Shown: positions 25,130 through 35,050, numbered from the stretch's first letter. The stretch is 64,000 nucleotides of DNA from HTCC2207 sp002685195 (GCA_051201675.1 CP179212.1:2108001-2172000); one strand, 5' to 3'. Notes: generated by a model not told the origin, from the letters alone. Numbers and translations: made by a program.

Positions 25130-26572
25130 ATGTCCCTATCATCGATCCCAAATGCAATCATTCCGGCACCGCAGACTCCGAGGTTTATTGACAATGCTCG
25201 GACATTAATGCGTCTTGCTGGTCCATTAATCATGGGTCAGATTGCCGTGGTCGGCATGACCGTTACAGATATTTATGTGGCTGGTCAGGTGAATGCTGAC
25301 ACTCTCGCAGCATTGCAGCTAGGCGGTAGCATCTGGTCCATGATAACGCTAATGGTCATCGGCATTATGATTGCCAACAGCCCCATTATTGGTAACTATT
25401 GGGGCGCTCGACAACTGGATAAGGTCCGATTTCAATTTCAGCAAGTGTTATGGTTAGCGTTACCTATTGGTTTTGTAGTGATTGGCGGTGTCTTTGTTGG
25501 AATCGCCTTGCTTGGCTACCTAGATGTATCTGACAACGTTTATCAAATAGCTAAAGGTTATCTCTACCCTTTTCTTATCACAGGATTTATGTTCCCAGCG
25601 TTCTTTGCCTTTCGCACTACATTCGAAGGCATGGGCGATACTAGGCCAGTACTCGTTTTTAACAGTGCCGCTTTTTTACTCAATGGTATTCTTGATTATG
25701 TCTTAGTCTTTGGTAAGTTTGGTTTTCCTGAACTCGGCGGTGTAGGCGCAGCCTGGGCTACAGTGATTGTTATGGCCTTTTTAGTGGCTTGCATGGCTGC
25801 TTATGGTCAGCGATCAAAGACAGTAAAAAATGTTAATTTATATCATGATTTTAGCGCTCCGAATCTTTCAACACTCGCTGAGACTCTCCGACTGGGCATA
25901 CCTATCGCACTAAATATTGCGGCAGAGTTTAGTTTTTTTGCCATTATTCCTTTTATGGTTGCCCACTTGGGTGCGGAGGTTGTTGGTGCTCACGCTATTA
26001 CCATTAATATTGATTCCCTTGCCTTTATGATTCCGCTGGGCATTGCTCAAGCATTAACAATTAAAGTGGCTCACGCTCAGGGCAGTGGCAATCCAATAGA
26101 AGCGAGAATATTTTGTTTAGCTGGTTTTAAATTAGTCTTGATACTTGGCTTAATCACAAGTTCTATGAAAGTTTTGTTTCGTGAGGATATTGCAGCGCTA
26201 TTTAGTGCCAACCCCGAAGTACAAATAATAGCGGCCAACCTGTTCTTTTTCGCTGCCGCACTTGGCGCTGTTGATTGTTTGCAAATGTCAGCCAGCGGGG
26301 CTCTGAGGGGATACAAAGATGCACGAGTTCCGTTGGCTATACAAATATTTGCGTTTTGGATTGTCGCTTTTCCGATAGCTTACACCTTGGCATTAACTGA
26401 TATGTGGGGAGAGCCTCTAGGTGTTTATGGATTCTGGATAGGTACTATCATTGCTGCAAGTGTAGCGGCTATATTTCTCTTAACGCGTTGGAATATAGTG
26501 TCTAAAAATGAAATCAAGTTATTCAATCAATCTCAGGCAAGTAACCCATCGTTATTCGATCAAGACCATTGA
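25130..26572 (+). CDS. MATE family efflux transporter (NorM-like)
   Basis: A 480-residue, 12-segment multidrug and toxic compound extrusion protein, presumably Na+/H+ coupled. Signatures are LAGPLIMGQIAVVGMTVTDIYVAG, GSIWSMITLM and the second-half repeat LGIPIALNIAAEFSFF with HAITINIDSLAFMIPLGIAQA. The last 50 bases overlap the end of the convergent prmC. The ribosome-binding site is weak. Confidence 0.9.
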   Translation: MSLSSIPNAIIPAPQTPRFIDNARTLMRLAGPLIMGQIAVVGMTVTDIYVAGQVNADTLAALQLGGSIWSMITLMVIGIMIANSPIIGNYWGARQLDKVRFQFQQVLWLALPIGFVVIGGVFVGIALLGYLDVSDNVYQIAKGYLYPFLITGFMFPAFFAFRTTFEGMGDTRPVLVFNSAAFLLNGILDYVLVFGKFGFPELGGVGAAWATVIVMAFLVACMAAYGQRSKTVKNVNLYHDFSAPNLSTLAETLRLGIPIALNIAAEFSFFAIIPFMVAHLGAEVVGAHAITINIDSLAFMIPLGIAQALTIKVAHAQGSGNPIEARIFCLAGFKLVLILGLITSSMKVLFREDIAALFSANPEVQIIAANLFFFAAALGAVDCLQMSASGALRGYKDARVPLAIQIFAFWIVAFPIAYTLALTDMWGEPLGVYGFWIGTIIAASVAAIFLLTRWNIVSKNEIKLFNQSQASNPSLFDQDH

Positions 26573-27380
26573 GATCAACGAGGGTTCTCACTCCTCCAAA
26601 ACCTGCTAACCCAAATAGATTTCTTACCGCCGATGCCTGCTTGTAACCATGCTCTACGAGCAGCCACCCTGTGGGTTCAAGATACTCAGCGCTACCATGA
26701 ATGATTTTTCTCAAGTCATCTAAACCATCAACACCAGATACCAAGGCCGATGATGGCTCAAATCTAACATCACCTTCCTTAAGATGAGGGTCATTAATCT
26801 CAACGTAAGGGGGGTTGCTAACAATTAAATGGTATTTAGACGCTCGCCCGATCAGTGGTACGTGACTGAACCAATCACTTTGGTAAATGGTGACGTTATC
26901 AATCTGGCAGTACTGACGGTTCAGTTCAGCTAGATCTACCGCTGACGGCTGAGAGTCCACCGCTGTCAATTGCCAATTTGGGCGTTCACTCGCTAAAGCC
27001 AAAGCAATTGCTCCAGTGCCGGTGCCGAGATCAAGGGCAAGACAATTCTTTGGTAAATTCAAGTCTAGCGAAGCCTCGACCAGTAATTCAGTCTCTGGTC
27101 GTGGAATAAGGGTTTCAGGAGTTACTTTTAGGTCTAAAGTCCAAAAGCCCTGACTGCCGATAATAAAAGCAATTGGCTCTCCGTCCAGGCGCCGGACAAA
27201 CAAACCTTCAAATATCTCCTCCTGAGATAGTCCTAGCTTATGTTCGGGCCACGTCTTTAACCATGTTCGGTCAACATCCAATGCATGGGCCAGTAACAAC
27301 TCTACATCCAGGGCCGGCGTATCACTTATACATTTAAGTAGCGCGCTTCGCTCTAGAACTCTTTCAACGGATAAAGTCAT
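26523..27380 (-). CDS. prmC: Release factor glutamine methyltransferase PrmC
   Basis: PrmC methylates the Gln of the GGQ motif in release factors; its substrate PrfA is encoded immediately upstream. The 285-residue protein has the SAM-binding motif LDLGTGTGAIALALA and the catalytic VSNPPYVE. It starts 13 bases after the prfA stop. The 3' end overlaps the convergent MATE gene by 50 bases, both ends looking genuine. Confidence 0.95.
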   Translation of the reverse strand: MTLSVERVLERSALLKCISDTPALDVELLLAHALDVDRTWLKTWPEHKLGLSQEEIFEGLFVRRLDGEPIAFIIGSQGFWTLDLKVTPETLIPRPETELLVEASLDLNLPKNCLALDLGTGTGAIALALASERPNWQLTAVDSQPSAVDLAELNRQYCQIDNVTIYQSDWFSHVPLIGRASKYHLIVSNPPYVEINDPHLKEGDVRFEPSSALVSGVDGLDDLRKIIHGSAEYLEPTGWLLVEHGYKQASAVRNLFGLAGFGGVRTLVDLNGLDRITMGYLPEID

Positions 27381-27393
27381 TGAGTATCAGAAC

Positions 27394-28476
27394 TTACTCA
27401 GACAACTGAGCTAGCTGCTCAGCCTGAAATTCATTGACCAAAGGTTCAACTATTTCAGTTAGCGAACCCTCCATGATCTCACCCAACTTATAGAGTGTTA
27501 GGTTAATACGATGATCGGTAACTCGACCTTGTGGAAAGTTATAGGTGCGAATGCGTTCAGAACGATCTCCGCTTCCCACCAAGCTCTTTCGCTGATCTGA
27601 CTGCTCTTGAGCCACCGCCTCATCTTGCGCTGATGTTAATCTTGCCTGCAAAACAGCCATCGCTTTGGCTCGATTTTTATGCTGTGAACGCTCGTCTTGG
27701 CATTCAACAACCAACCCTGTAGGAATATGGGTTAAACGAATAGCCGAATCAGTTTTGTTGACATGCTGACCGCCCGAACCTGAGGCTCTAAATGTATCTA
27801 CTCGAAGATCTGACTTATTGATCTCAATCGCATCCTTCTCATCAGCCTCAGCCATAATAGCGACGGTACAAGCAGACGTATGAATTCGCCCCTGAGACTC
27901 GGTATCAGGAACTCTTTGAACACGATGGGCGCCAGACTCAAATTTTAGTTTAGAGTACACCCCCTGACCAACCACTCGAGCAATAATTTCTTTGTATCCG
28001 CCATGGTCCCCTTGATTTTCGCTAATAACTTCGATTTTCCAGCGATTGTTTTCAGCAAACTTGCTGTACATTCGAAATAAATCACCGGAAAAAATAGCCG
28101 CCTCATCTCCACCGGTGCCAGCACGAATCTCCAAGAATACATTCTTCCCATCATTAGGGTCCTTAGGTAACAGCAACCTCTGGAGATCAAGCTCTAATTC
28201 TTCTTGCTTAGCCTCTCCATCATTGACTTCCTCACTCGCCATAGCTCGTATATCAGGATCAGCGTCTTTTAGTAGATTCTTGGCTTCATCTATATCCGTG
28301 ACTGTTTCTTGAAACCGCCCATAGGTCTGAACTACAGGTTCAAGTTCGGCATACTCCTTGGATAATCCTCGGAACTTATCTTGATTACTAATTATCTCAG
28401 AATCACTGAGCAGAGCGCCTACTTCCTCATAGCGCTCAGCAAGCAAATCAAGTTTAGCCAAAATTGATGCTTTCAT
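27394..28476 (-). CDS. prfA: Peptide chain release factor 1
   Basis: RF1 terminates translation at UAA and UAG. The 360-residue protein carries the stop-codon-recognition PxT motif (VPDTES, about 189-194) and the catalytic GGQ at 235-237, the Gln being the PrmC target. RAGTGGDEAAIF and GRIHTSACTVA are standard. It lies in the order hemA-prfA-prmC, the common gammaproteobacterial operon. Confidence 0.97.
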   Translation of the reverse strand: MKASILAKLDLLAERYEEVGALLSDSEIISNQDKFRGLSKEYAELEPVVQTYGRFQETVTDIDEAKNLLKDADPDIRAMASEEVNDGEAKQEELELDLQRLLLPKDPNDGKNVFLEIRAGTGGDEAAIFSGDLFRMYSKFAENNRWKIEVISENQGDHGGYKEIIARVVGQGVYSKLKFESGAHRVQRVPDTESQGRIHTSACTVAIMAEADEKDAIEINKSDLRVDTFRASGSGGQHVNKTDSAIRLTHIPTGLVVECQDERSQHKNRAKAMAVLQARLTSAQDEAVAQEQSDQRKSLVGSGDRSERIRTYNFPQGRVTDHRINLTLYKLGEIMEGSLTEIVEPLVNEFQAEQLAQLSE

Positions 28477-28529
28477 TGCATTTTAATACCTAGGTTAAAT
28501 TAAACGAGAAAAAGATCGACCCACACCAA

Positions 28530-29789
28530 TCAACGTTTGTTCTTATTGAGATCAAATAGCTCTTTGGTCGCGTTAATAGCATCGTCACGACCCTCTTCAC
28601 TGGCCTGTTTTAATCTGGTGGTGGGTTTATGAAGTAGCTTATTAGTCAAGTTTCGCGCCAGAGAATTAATTACCTCGGTGGAATCTTGCCCCCTTTGCAA
28701 AGCCAGCATCGCTTTATCGATCTCTGCATCACGTATTTTTTCAACGCTACTGCGAAACGCTCTTATGGTATCAACGGCTGCTAGTGCACGATATTCCTTA
28801 GTCCAGTTATCAACTTCTTGATCAATGATTTGTTGCGCTAAATTCGCCGCGGAACTTCTTGCTCGAATATTGTCCTGCACCACCTCTTCAAGATCATCCA
28901 CAGTGTACAAATAGACATCTGCTAGCTCTTCCACTTCAGGCTCTATGTCTCGCGGAACAGCAATATCAACCATAAAATAGGGTTTGTGTTTGCGTTTTTT
29001 TAATGCCGACTCAACTGCACCCTTGCCTAAAATGGGTAGCTGACTGGCAGTCGATGAGATAATGATATCTGCCTGTGGTAAAAAATCAGGTATATCTGAC
29101 AGTAAGATAGCATCCGCCGAATACGCTTCACCCAGTTCTTGAGCACGATTCAAGGTTCTATTAGCCACCGTGATCTTACCAATATTTTTATCACGCAAAT
29201 GCTTGGCTACCAGCTCTATTGTCTCCCCCGCGCCAATCAATAAGGCGTGAGCATTATTAAGATTAGCAAAAATCTGAGTGGCCAAATTAACAGACGCATA
29301 GGCAACGGAAACTGGGTTTTTACCAATCGCAGTCTCAGAACGCACTCGTTTTGCTGCGGAGAATACTTGCTGAAACACTTGATTGAGCACCGTAGATACG
29401 GTTCCTGCTTCTTGCCCTACGGCATAAGCCGACTTTATCTGGCCAAAGATCTGTGGCTCACCGAGTATTAAAGAATCTAAACCACTAGCAACCCGCATCA
29501 TATGAGTGACCGCCTCTTCCCCGCGATAGCAGTAATAGCAAGATTTTAATTGCCCAATCTCTACACCTTTAACCATCGCCAACCAAGTGAGTAACTGAGT
29601 GTCAGTAACATCTCCATGCAAGTAAAGTTCTGTCCTATTACAGGTGGACAAGAGGGCTATCTCTTGCACATGTAGAATTGACCTTGCATCCTGAAGCGCC
29701 TGAACCACTATTTCAGGAGCAAAAGCAATCTTTCCGCGCAAATCTACGGAAGCGGATTTATGATTAATACCGAAGGCTAAAGTAGTCAT
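28530..29789 (-). CDS. hemA: Glutamyl-tRNA reductase
   Basis: HemA reduces glutamyl-tRNA(Glu) to glutamate-1-semialdehyde, the entry to haem synthesis. From the family-like start MTTLAFGINHKSA the protein has 419 residues. The catalytic Cys is in LLSTCNRTELY, followed by GEPQIFGQIK and the NADPH-binding LLIGAGETIELVAKHL. The frame extends to 29843, but that 18-codon extension lacks a ribosome-binding site. Divergent from the lipoprotein-lolB operon across about 200 bases. Confidence 0.95.
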   Translation of the reverse strand: MTTLAFGINHKSASVDLRGKIAFAPEIVVQALQDARSILHVQEIALLSTCNRTELYLHGDVTDTQLLTWLAMVKGVEIGQLKSCYYCYRGEEAVTHMMRVASGLDSLILGEPQIFGQIKSAYAVGQEAGTVSTVLNQVFQQVFSAAKRVRSETAIGKNPVSVAYASVNLATQIFANLNNAHALLIGAGETIELVAKHLRDKNIGKITVANRTLNRAQELGEAYSADAILLSDIPDFLPQADIIISSTASQLPILGKGAVESALKKRKHKPYFMVDIAVPRDIEPEVEELADVYLYTVDDLEEVVQDNIRARSSAANLAQQIIDQEVDNWTKEYRALAAVDTIRAFRSSVEKIRDAEIDKAMLALQRGQDSTEVINSLARNLTNKLLHKPTTRLKQASEEGRDDAINATKELFDLNKNKR

Positions 29790-29988
29790 AGCACTCAGTG
29801 ACGAACCGACTTTTTCAAAAAAAACGTTCTCTTGATTGGCCATATTTGTGATTTATTAAGGCAATTTTACACAACTATCCACTAGTATTGGAGTTTATGG
29901 AGAAAACAATTGCCAACAAGCAAACAAATAATGTAAAACCTGTACGATAACAATTGTCTTACGGGGCATTATCCTTGAAAATAAAAGT

Positions 29989-31722
29989 ATGAAAAACGGA
30001 CTCCATTTACACTTAATCCTAATCAGCACACTGCTCACTAGTTGTGCAAATCAAATCATCGATTCAAACGACCAGTCCACCGCCACAAATATCAATGTCG
30101 CAGATCCAATTGAGCTACCACTAAAACCTATACCAATTGAAAGTCTTTATGATCTGTTAGTAGGCGATGTAGCCCTTAGCCGAAATCAATTTGACGTAGC
30201 CCTGCATTATTACAGTGGTCAGGCCCGTATTACCGGCGATAGGGAAATCATAGATTTAGCTCACCGCATTGCTGAATATTTGTCTGATCGGGCTGTGCAG
30301 CTTGAAATGGCGTTGCTGTGGGTGCAGTTTGCACCTCAAGACCCCAAGGCACATCGAGCTGCTCTTGGGGCTTATTTAGATACAGGAGAAGCCGCTAGTG
30401 CGCTCAAGCATGGGCAGTGGCTTTACGAGAATGAAAACGACTTTGATGCACTGTTATTTATTGTATCTTCAACACTAAATTCTCAAGCACAACACTCAGA
30501 GTTCTTAAATTCAGTGTTGCAGCTAACCTTTAGCCCCGAAAAGCAGTCATCTGTTCAATTGCTTGCGGCTATTCTTCTTCAGAGTGACGGCCAGCTGGAG
30601 AAATCAGAGAACTATGTTCGTGATTTTTTAAACAGCAGACCTGATGATCAAAAGGGCATATTGTTGTTAGCTCAAATTTTGCATCAAAGAAACCAGGGGC
30701 AGGAGGCTATTAAACTCCTCAAAGATGCTCTGCAGAAATTCCCCGAAGACCGCGAATTAAGAACACAATATGCTCGATTTTTAGCTGTTAAGTCTCCAGA
30801 AAGGGCTATCGCTCAATTTGAATTACTTCGTACTGAAGATCCAAAGGATCAAGAAGTTAATTTTGTTTTAGGTCTCATGCAATTTAGCCAAGGTAGGTTT
30901 GAAATAGCCAAGGATCTTCTCCGGCAGGCCTCAACACAACAGAGTTTACGAGCTAATGCGCAATATCATTTAGGCGTTATTGCTGATCGGCAAAGAAACA
31001 TCTCTGAGGCAATAAACCATTACTCCCAAGTCCGTTATGGTCGAAATTATATTGTTGCAGCATCTCGTTTAAGTGCCCTGTTAGCAGATCACCGCAGTAT
31101 TGATGAGGCTCGTCAATATCTTCAGCGATTGCGAATCAGCCAGCCAAATAAAGCGATTAGCTTATTTCAGGTTGAATCAAACTTATTGTTACGGATGCGC
31201 CAACCAAGGCAGGCCTTAATCATTCTCTCAACAGGTTTAGAGAATTACCCCGATGATCCAGAATTGTTGTATGCCCGATCTATGGTTGCAGAGCAACAGG
31301 ACAACTTTGCTCTTGCCGAAAGTGACCTAAGATCTCTATTGGCGCAAGACGAAGATAACGCAACTGTTCTTAATGCGCTGGGCTACACCATGATACTTCA
31401 TACTGATCGTAGGGAAGAGGCTTACAAGTTAATTCTGCGCGCATATAGCCTAGCTCCCAATGAGCCCTCGATCATAGACAGCCTTGGCTGGGCCTTATTT
31501 AAACTTGGTCGACCTATTGAAGCTCTCGAACATCTAACAAAAGCTTTTGATATAGTTTCTGATCCTGAGATAGCCTCCCATCTTGGTGAGGTTCTGTGGG
31601 CTTTGGAATACAACGAAAAGGCGATGGATGTGTGGCTTTACGCTCTGAAGCAAAATCCAAATCACACCATTATTCTGGAAACAATGCTTCGACTTGGTGC
31701 TAATGCAAGTGTTGAATCATGA
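29989..31722 (+). CDS. TPR-repeat lipoprotein upstream of lolB
   Basis: A 577-residue lipoprotein with lipobox LTSC (Cys19) and tandem tetratricopeptide repeats through most of its length. Clear examples are near DALQKFPEDRELRTQYARFL, YPDDPELLYARSMVAEQ and the C-terminal YSLAPNEPSIIDSLGWALFKLGR. Equivalent proteins precede lolB in Pseudomonas; their role is unknown but likely as an envelope scaffold. Stop and lolB start overlap by four bases (ATGA). Confidence 0.85.
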   Translation: MKNGLHLHLILISTLLTSCANQIIDSNDQSTATNINVADPIELPLKPIPIESLYDLLVGDVALSRNQFDVALHYYSGQARITGDREIIDLAHRIAEYLSDRAVQLEMALLWVQFAPQDPKAHRAALGAYLDTGEAASALKHGQWLYENENDFDALLFIVSSTLNSQAQHSEFLNSVLQLTFSPEKQSSVQLLAAILLQSDGQLEKSENYVRDFLNSRPDDQKGILLLAQILHQRNQGQEAIKLLKDALQKFPEDRELRTQYARFLAVKSPERAIAQFELLRTEDPKDQEVNFVLGLMQFSQGRFEIAKDLLRQASTQQSLRANAQYHLGVIADRQRNISEAINHYSQVRYGRNYIVAASRLSALLADHRSIDEARQYLQRLRISQPNKAISLFQVESNLLLRMRQPRQALIILSTGLENYPDDPELLYARSMVAEQQDNFALAESDLRSLLAQDEDNATVLNALGYTMILHTDRREEAYKLILRAYSLAPNEPSIIDSLGWALFKLGRPIEALEHLTKAFDIVSDPEIASHLGEVLWALEYNEKAMDVWLYALKQNPNHTIILETMLRLGANASVES

Positions 31723-32324
31723 GATTTAAATATAGCCTATCTCTAAGTCTACTATGCCTAATAACGGGTTTAAGTGGCTGCAGTACGGCGCCAACTCAGG
31801 TTATTGATGGTCGTAATTGGTCCAATCATAGAGAACAAGTTAGTCAAATCAATCACTGGTCGATCAGTGGAAAGATGGGCTACCGGTCTGCAGAACAAGG
31901 CGGTAGTGCCAATTTTATGTGGACTCAAAATCAAGGTGATTACACCATTTCCCTGAGCGGTCCACTTGCTATGGGAAGAGTAGTCATCACCGGAAATCAA
32001 CGAGTTGCTGAGATGCAGCATGGCAAAAACAGTTATCTTCAAACGCCTGACCAACTTGCAATACAGCTAACTGGGATGCCACTGCCTGTGCAGTTACTCA
32101 ACTGGTGGGTGACTGGTGTGCCTTCGCCTGAGTATCTTAGTCCTGATAATTTAGTCCTCAATTCAGATGGTACGGCATCTAACTTCAAGCAACATGGCTG
32201 GCAATTAGTCTTCTCGCGCTACCAATTTTTTGATCAAGGATATCTGCCAACAAAAATAATCGGCCAAAAAGATGAACAAAGCTTTAAACTAATCATCAAG
32301 AACTGGTCTTTTCCAGAAAACTAA
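31719..32324 (+). CDS. lolB: Outer-membrane lipoprotein receptor LolB
   Basis: LolB accepts lipoproteins from LolA and inserts them into the outer membrane. The 201-residue precursor has lipobox LSGC (Cys21), followed by the WSISGKMGYR segment and the hydrophobic-barrel motifs LPVQLLNWWVTGVPSP. It is translationally coupled to the TPR lipoprotein. ispE follows after 22 bases. Confidence 0.93.
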   Translation: MRFKYSLSLSLLCLITGLSGCSTAPTQVIDGRNWSNHREQVSQINHWSISGKMGYRSAEQGGSANFMWTQNQGDYTISLSGPLAMGRVVITGNQRVAEMQHGKNSYLQTPDQLAIQLTGMPLPVQLLNWWVTGVPSPEYLSPDNLVLNSDGTASNFKQHGWQLVFSRYQFFDQGYLPTKIIGQKDEQSFKLIIKNWSFPEN

Positions 32325-32346
32325 ATTAATCAATACTGATGCTACT

Positions 32347-33213
32347 ATGTCAACTCTTAGCCTGCCCTCACCGGCAAAGATCAATTTGTTTTTGCACATT
32401 ACCGGACAACGGTCAGACGGTTATCACAATCTGCAGACCCTCTTTCAGCTACTAGATTTTGGCGACAAACTAGTGTTTCGCAGCAACCGATCCGGAAACA
32501 TAAAAATAAATGGAAATATTGACGGTGTTGATGAAAAAAATAATTTAATTTTTCATGCTGCAACGCTACTGCAGAAATCAACGGGTTGCGATCTTGGCTG
32601 TACTATTGATTTGACCAAGAACCTGCCAATGGGAGCAGGACTTGGAGGCGGCAGTAGCAATGCAGCCACCACGTTAGTTGGCTTGAATGCCCTTTGGAAA
32701 TGCGGCCTTACAGCTAATCAGTTATCTGATCTTGGCAAAACTTTAGGCGCAGATGTGCCCGTTTTTGTCCATGGTGAAAGTGCCTTCGCGGAGGGAATTG
32801 GTGACATATTGACGCCTTTAACTCTCCCTCAAAGGTGGTTTTTAGTGATTACACCAAATTGTCATGTATCAACGAGAGAAATTTTTTCTAATCCTCAATT
32901 GACAAGGAACTCATCACCAATCAAAATACGCGCCCTTTCAGGGGTAGAGTATAGGAACGACTGCCAAGATGTGGTTTCCAAACTCTATCCAGCAGTGGGA
33001 ACTGTACTGCAATGGGTAGAAAATTTTTCTGCCCCTCTGATGACAGGGACAGGTGCGAGCGTATTCTGTAGTTTTGATAGTAAATCTGAGGCTCAACATG
33101 TGCTCAGTAAACTGCCAAAACAATGGACTGGGTTTGTAGCGAAGGGCGTAAATCGCTCTCCTGTGCACGAGCAGTTGCATGATTTTTTTACTGGGGCGTC
33201 GCCAAGCGGTTAA
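32347..33213 (+). CDS. ispE: 4-diphosphocytidyl-2-C-methyl-D-erythritol kinase
   Basis: IspE is the GHMP kinase of the MEP isoprenoid pathway. The 288-residue protein has SPAKINLFLHI at the start, the ATP-binding PMGAGLGGGSSNA, LGADVPVF and a late LMTGTGASVF. The last seven codons and the TAA stop (33211-33213) lie inside the tRNA-Gln gene, a 22-base overlap on the same strand. Confidence 0.95.
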   Translation: MSTLSLPSPAKINLFLHITGQRSDGYHNLQTLFQLLDFGDKLVFRSNRSGNIKINGNIDGVDEKNNLIFHAATLLQKSTGCDLGCTIDLTKNLPMGAGLGGGSSNAATTLVGLNALWKCGLTANQLSDLGKTLGADVPVFVHGESAFAEGIGDILTPLTLPQRWFLVITPNCHVSTREIFSNPQLTRNSSPIKIRALSGVEYRNDCQDVVSKLYPAVGTVLQWVENFSAPLMTGTGASVFCSFDSKSEAQHVLSKLPKQWTGFVAKGVNRSPVHEQLHDFFTGASPSG

Positions 33214-33266
33214 GGCAACGGGTTTTGATCCCGTCATCGGAGGTTCGATCCCTCCCGCCCCAGCCA
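33192..33266 (+). tRNA. tRNA-Gln (anticodon TTG), CCA encoded
   Basis: The acceptor stem is TGGGGCG (33192-33198) with CGCCCCA (33256-33262), discriminator G and encoded CCA (33264-33266). The anticodon stem ACGGG/CCCGT encloses TTTTGAT with anticodon TTG at 33225-33227. The T-arm reads GGAGGTTCGATCCCTCC. The D-loop contains the TAA stop of ispE. The position between ispE and prs is conserved in gammaproteobacteria. Confidence 0.96.
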
Positions 33267-33299
33267 TTTCAAAATATCGCGAGCAATAGGAAAACTGAC

Positions 33300-34241
33300 G
33301 TGGCTAGATTAATGGTGTTCACCGGAAACGCAAATCCGGAGTTAGGTAATCAAATAGCAAAGTCTTTGGGTGTCTCTCCGAGCAATGCTCATGTAGGGCT
33401 ATTTTCAGACGGCGAGATCAATATTGAGATTCGCGACAATGTTCGTGGACACGATGTTTTTATTGTGCAGCCAATCTGCTCCCCGACAAATAGAAATCTG
33501 ATGGAACTGGTGTTCATGATTGATGCGCTGCGTCGAGCATCTGCAGGCCGTATCACCGCAGTAGTTCCTTACTTTGGTTATGCTCGCCAAGATCGACGAG
33601 TAAGGTCGGTGCGTGTGCCGATCAGCGCCAAAGTGGTTGCAGATATGTTGTCTAACGCAGGTGTAGACCACGTGTTAACCGTAGATCTTCATGCGGAGCA
33701 AATTCAAGGCTTCTTCAACTGTACTGTTGACAATGTCTATGGAGCTCCGGTTTTGCTAGATCATATCGAGCGTCAAAATCATAAGAACCTTCAGGTCGTA
33801 TCTCCGGATATCGGTGGTGTAGTTAGAGCTAGAGCAGTTGCTAAGCAGTTAGGTTGTGACTTAGCTATTATCGACAAACGCCGCCCCTCTGCCAATGAGA
33901 GTGAAGTGATGAATCTAATTGGTGAAGTAGCCGACCGCACCTGTGTATTGGTAGATGATATGGTCGATACCGCCGGAACATTGTGCAAAGCAGCACAGGC
34001 TTTGAAAGAAAAAGGGGCTACCAAAGTGGTCGCTTATGCTACCCATGCGGTTCTATCTGGAGCCGCCATAAGTAACATTGCAAATTCAGAGCTGGATGAG
34101 TTGGTTGTTACTAATAGTATCCCACTCAATGACGAGGCGAAGGAATGCGGAAAAATTCGAGTACTTCCTATCGGGCCATTGCTTGCCGAGTCTATTCGAC
34201 GTATTAGCAATAAAGAATCTATTAGTGCCATGTTTTTGTAA
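33300..34241 (+). CDS. prs: Ribose-phosphate pyrophosphokinase
   Basis: Prs makes PRPP for nucleotide, His and Trp synthesis. The 313-residue protein has FTGNANPEL, FSDGEI, PYFGYARQDR, TVDLHAEQIQGFF and the PRPP loop VLVDDMVDTAGT. The frame is open into the tRNA gene, but GTG 33300, preceded by AGGA and matching the family N-terminus (MxxxMVFTGN), is the likely start. It is 33 bases downstream of tRNA-Gln. Confidence 0.95.
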   Translation: MARLMVFTGNANPELGNQIAKSLGVSPSNAHVGLFSDGEINIEIRDNVRGHDVFIVQPICSPTNRNLMELVFMIDALRRASAGRITAVVPYFGYARQDRRVRSVRVPISAKVVADMLSNAGVDHVLTVDLHAEQIQGFFNCTVDNVYGAPVLLDHIERQNHKNLQVVSPDIGGVVRARAVAKQLGCDLAIIDKRRPSANESEVMNLIGEVADRTCVLVDDMVDTAGTLCKAAQALKEKGATKVVAYATHAVLSGAAISNIANSELDELVVTNSIPLNDEAKECGKIRVLPIGPLLAESIRRISNKESISAMFL

Positions 34242-34259
34242 CAGGGCTTGATGTAACCG

Positions 34260-34277
34260 CCTCTTAAAGAGGTTTTT
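34260..34277 (+). terminator. Weak terminator or attenuator between prs and rplY
   Basis: CCTCT/AGAGG with a three-base loop (34260-34272) is followed by TTTTT (34273-34277). The stem is only 5 bp, so partial read-through into rplY is likely. Confidence 0.4.
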
Positions 34278-34331
34278 AAACTCCATTACAGGTCTGGTCG
34301 CGGTCTGCAATGGCATAACTTGGAGACTATT

Positions 34332-35018
34332 ATGTCTACTGATTTTATTTTACATGCGAAAGGTCGCGAAGATACAGGGAAAGGTGCGAGCCGCCGCCTG
34401 CGTCGTCTGGCCGGAGAAGTACCCGCTATTGTTTATGGTGGCAAGCAAGACCCCGCCAAAATAATGCTTACTCACAAAGATGTTGCCAAAGCACTGGATA
34501 ACGAAGCTTTTTATTCAAGTATTGTTTCTCTAGATATTGATGGTTCTACCGAAGATGTGATTATTAAGGATGTTCAGCGTCATCCTGCTAAGAAACTTGT
34601 CTTACACCTGGATTTCTTCCGTGTCAGCAAAACAACCGTTCTTCAAACTAAGGTTCCATTGCACTTCATTAATGAAGATGTGTCTCCTGGCGTAAAATTG
34701 AACGGTGGTATTGTTGCTCATACAATGACGGATATCGAAATATTGTGTCTGCCTAAAAATCTCCCTGAATACATTGAAGTGGATATGGCAGAAGTTGATA
34801 TCGGCGATATCGTGCATATCTCGAATATTGTGTTACCAAAGGGTGTTGAGAGTGTTGCCTTAAACCTTGGCGATGACCATGACCTGTCGGTTGCTACCAT
34901 TAATAAGCCCAAGGCTATTGAAATTGAAGAAGATGTGGAATCTGCAGATGATGCAGAGGATGCAGAATCTTCAGAAGAGTCAGAAGGTGATACAGAAGAG
35001 GGTGCAAGCGAAGAGTAA
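34332..35018 (+). CDS. rplY: Large ribosomal subunit protein bL25 (Ctc/TL5 type)
   Basis: Binds 5S rRNA. At 228 residues it is the two-domain CTC form: N-terminal L25 domain (about 1-90, with SRRLRRLAGEVPAIVYGG) and the C-terminal beta domain (about 95-190), then a very acidic Glu/Ser/Asp tail (about 195-228). GGAG sits eight bases before ATG 34332; the frame upstream of it is not used. Pth follows after 32 bases. Confidence 0.94.
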   Translation: MSTDFILHAKGREDTGKGASRRLRRLAGEVPAIVYGGKQDPAKIMLTHKDVAKALDNEAFYSSIVSLDIDGSTEDVIIKDVQRHPAKKLVLHLDFFRVSKTTVLQTKVPLHFINEDVSPGVKLNGGIVAHTMTDIEILCLPKNLPEYIEVDMAEVDIGDIVHISNIVLPKGVESVALNLGDDHDLSVATINKPKAIEIEEDVESADDAEDAESSEESEGDTEEGASEE

Positions 35019-35050
35019 TCTTCAATCTTGCCCACAAGAAGGCCCTGACA

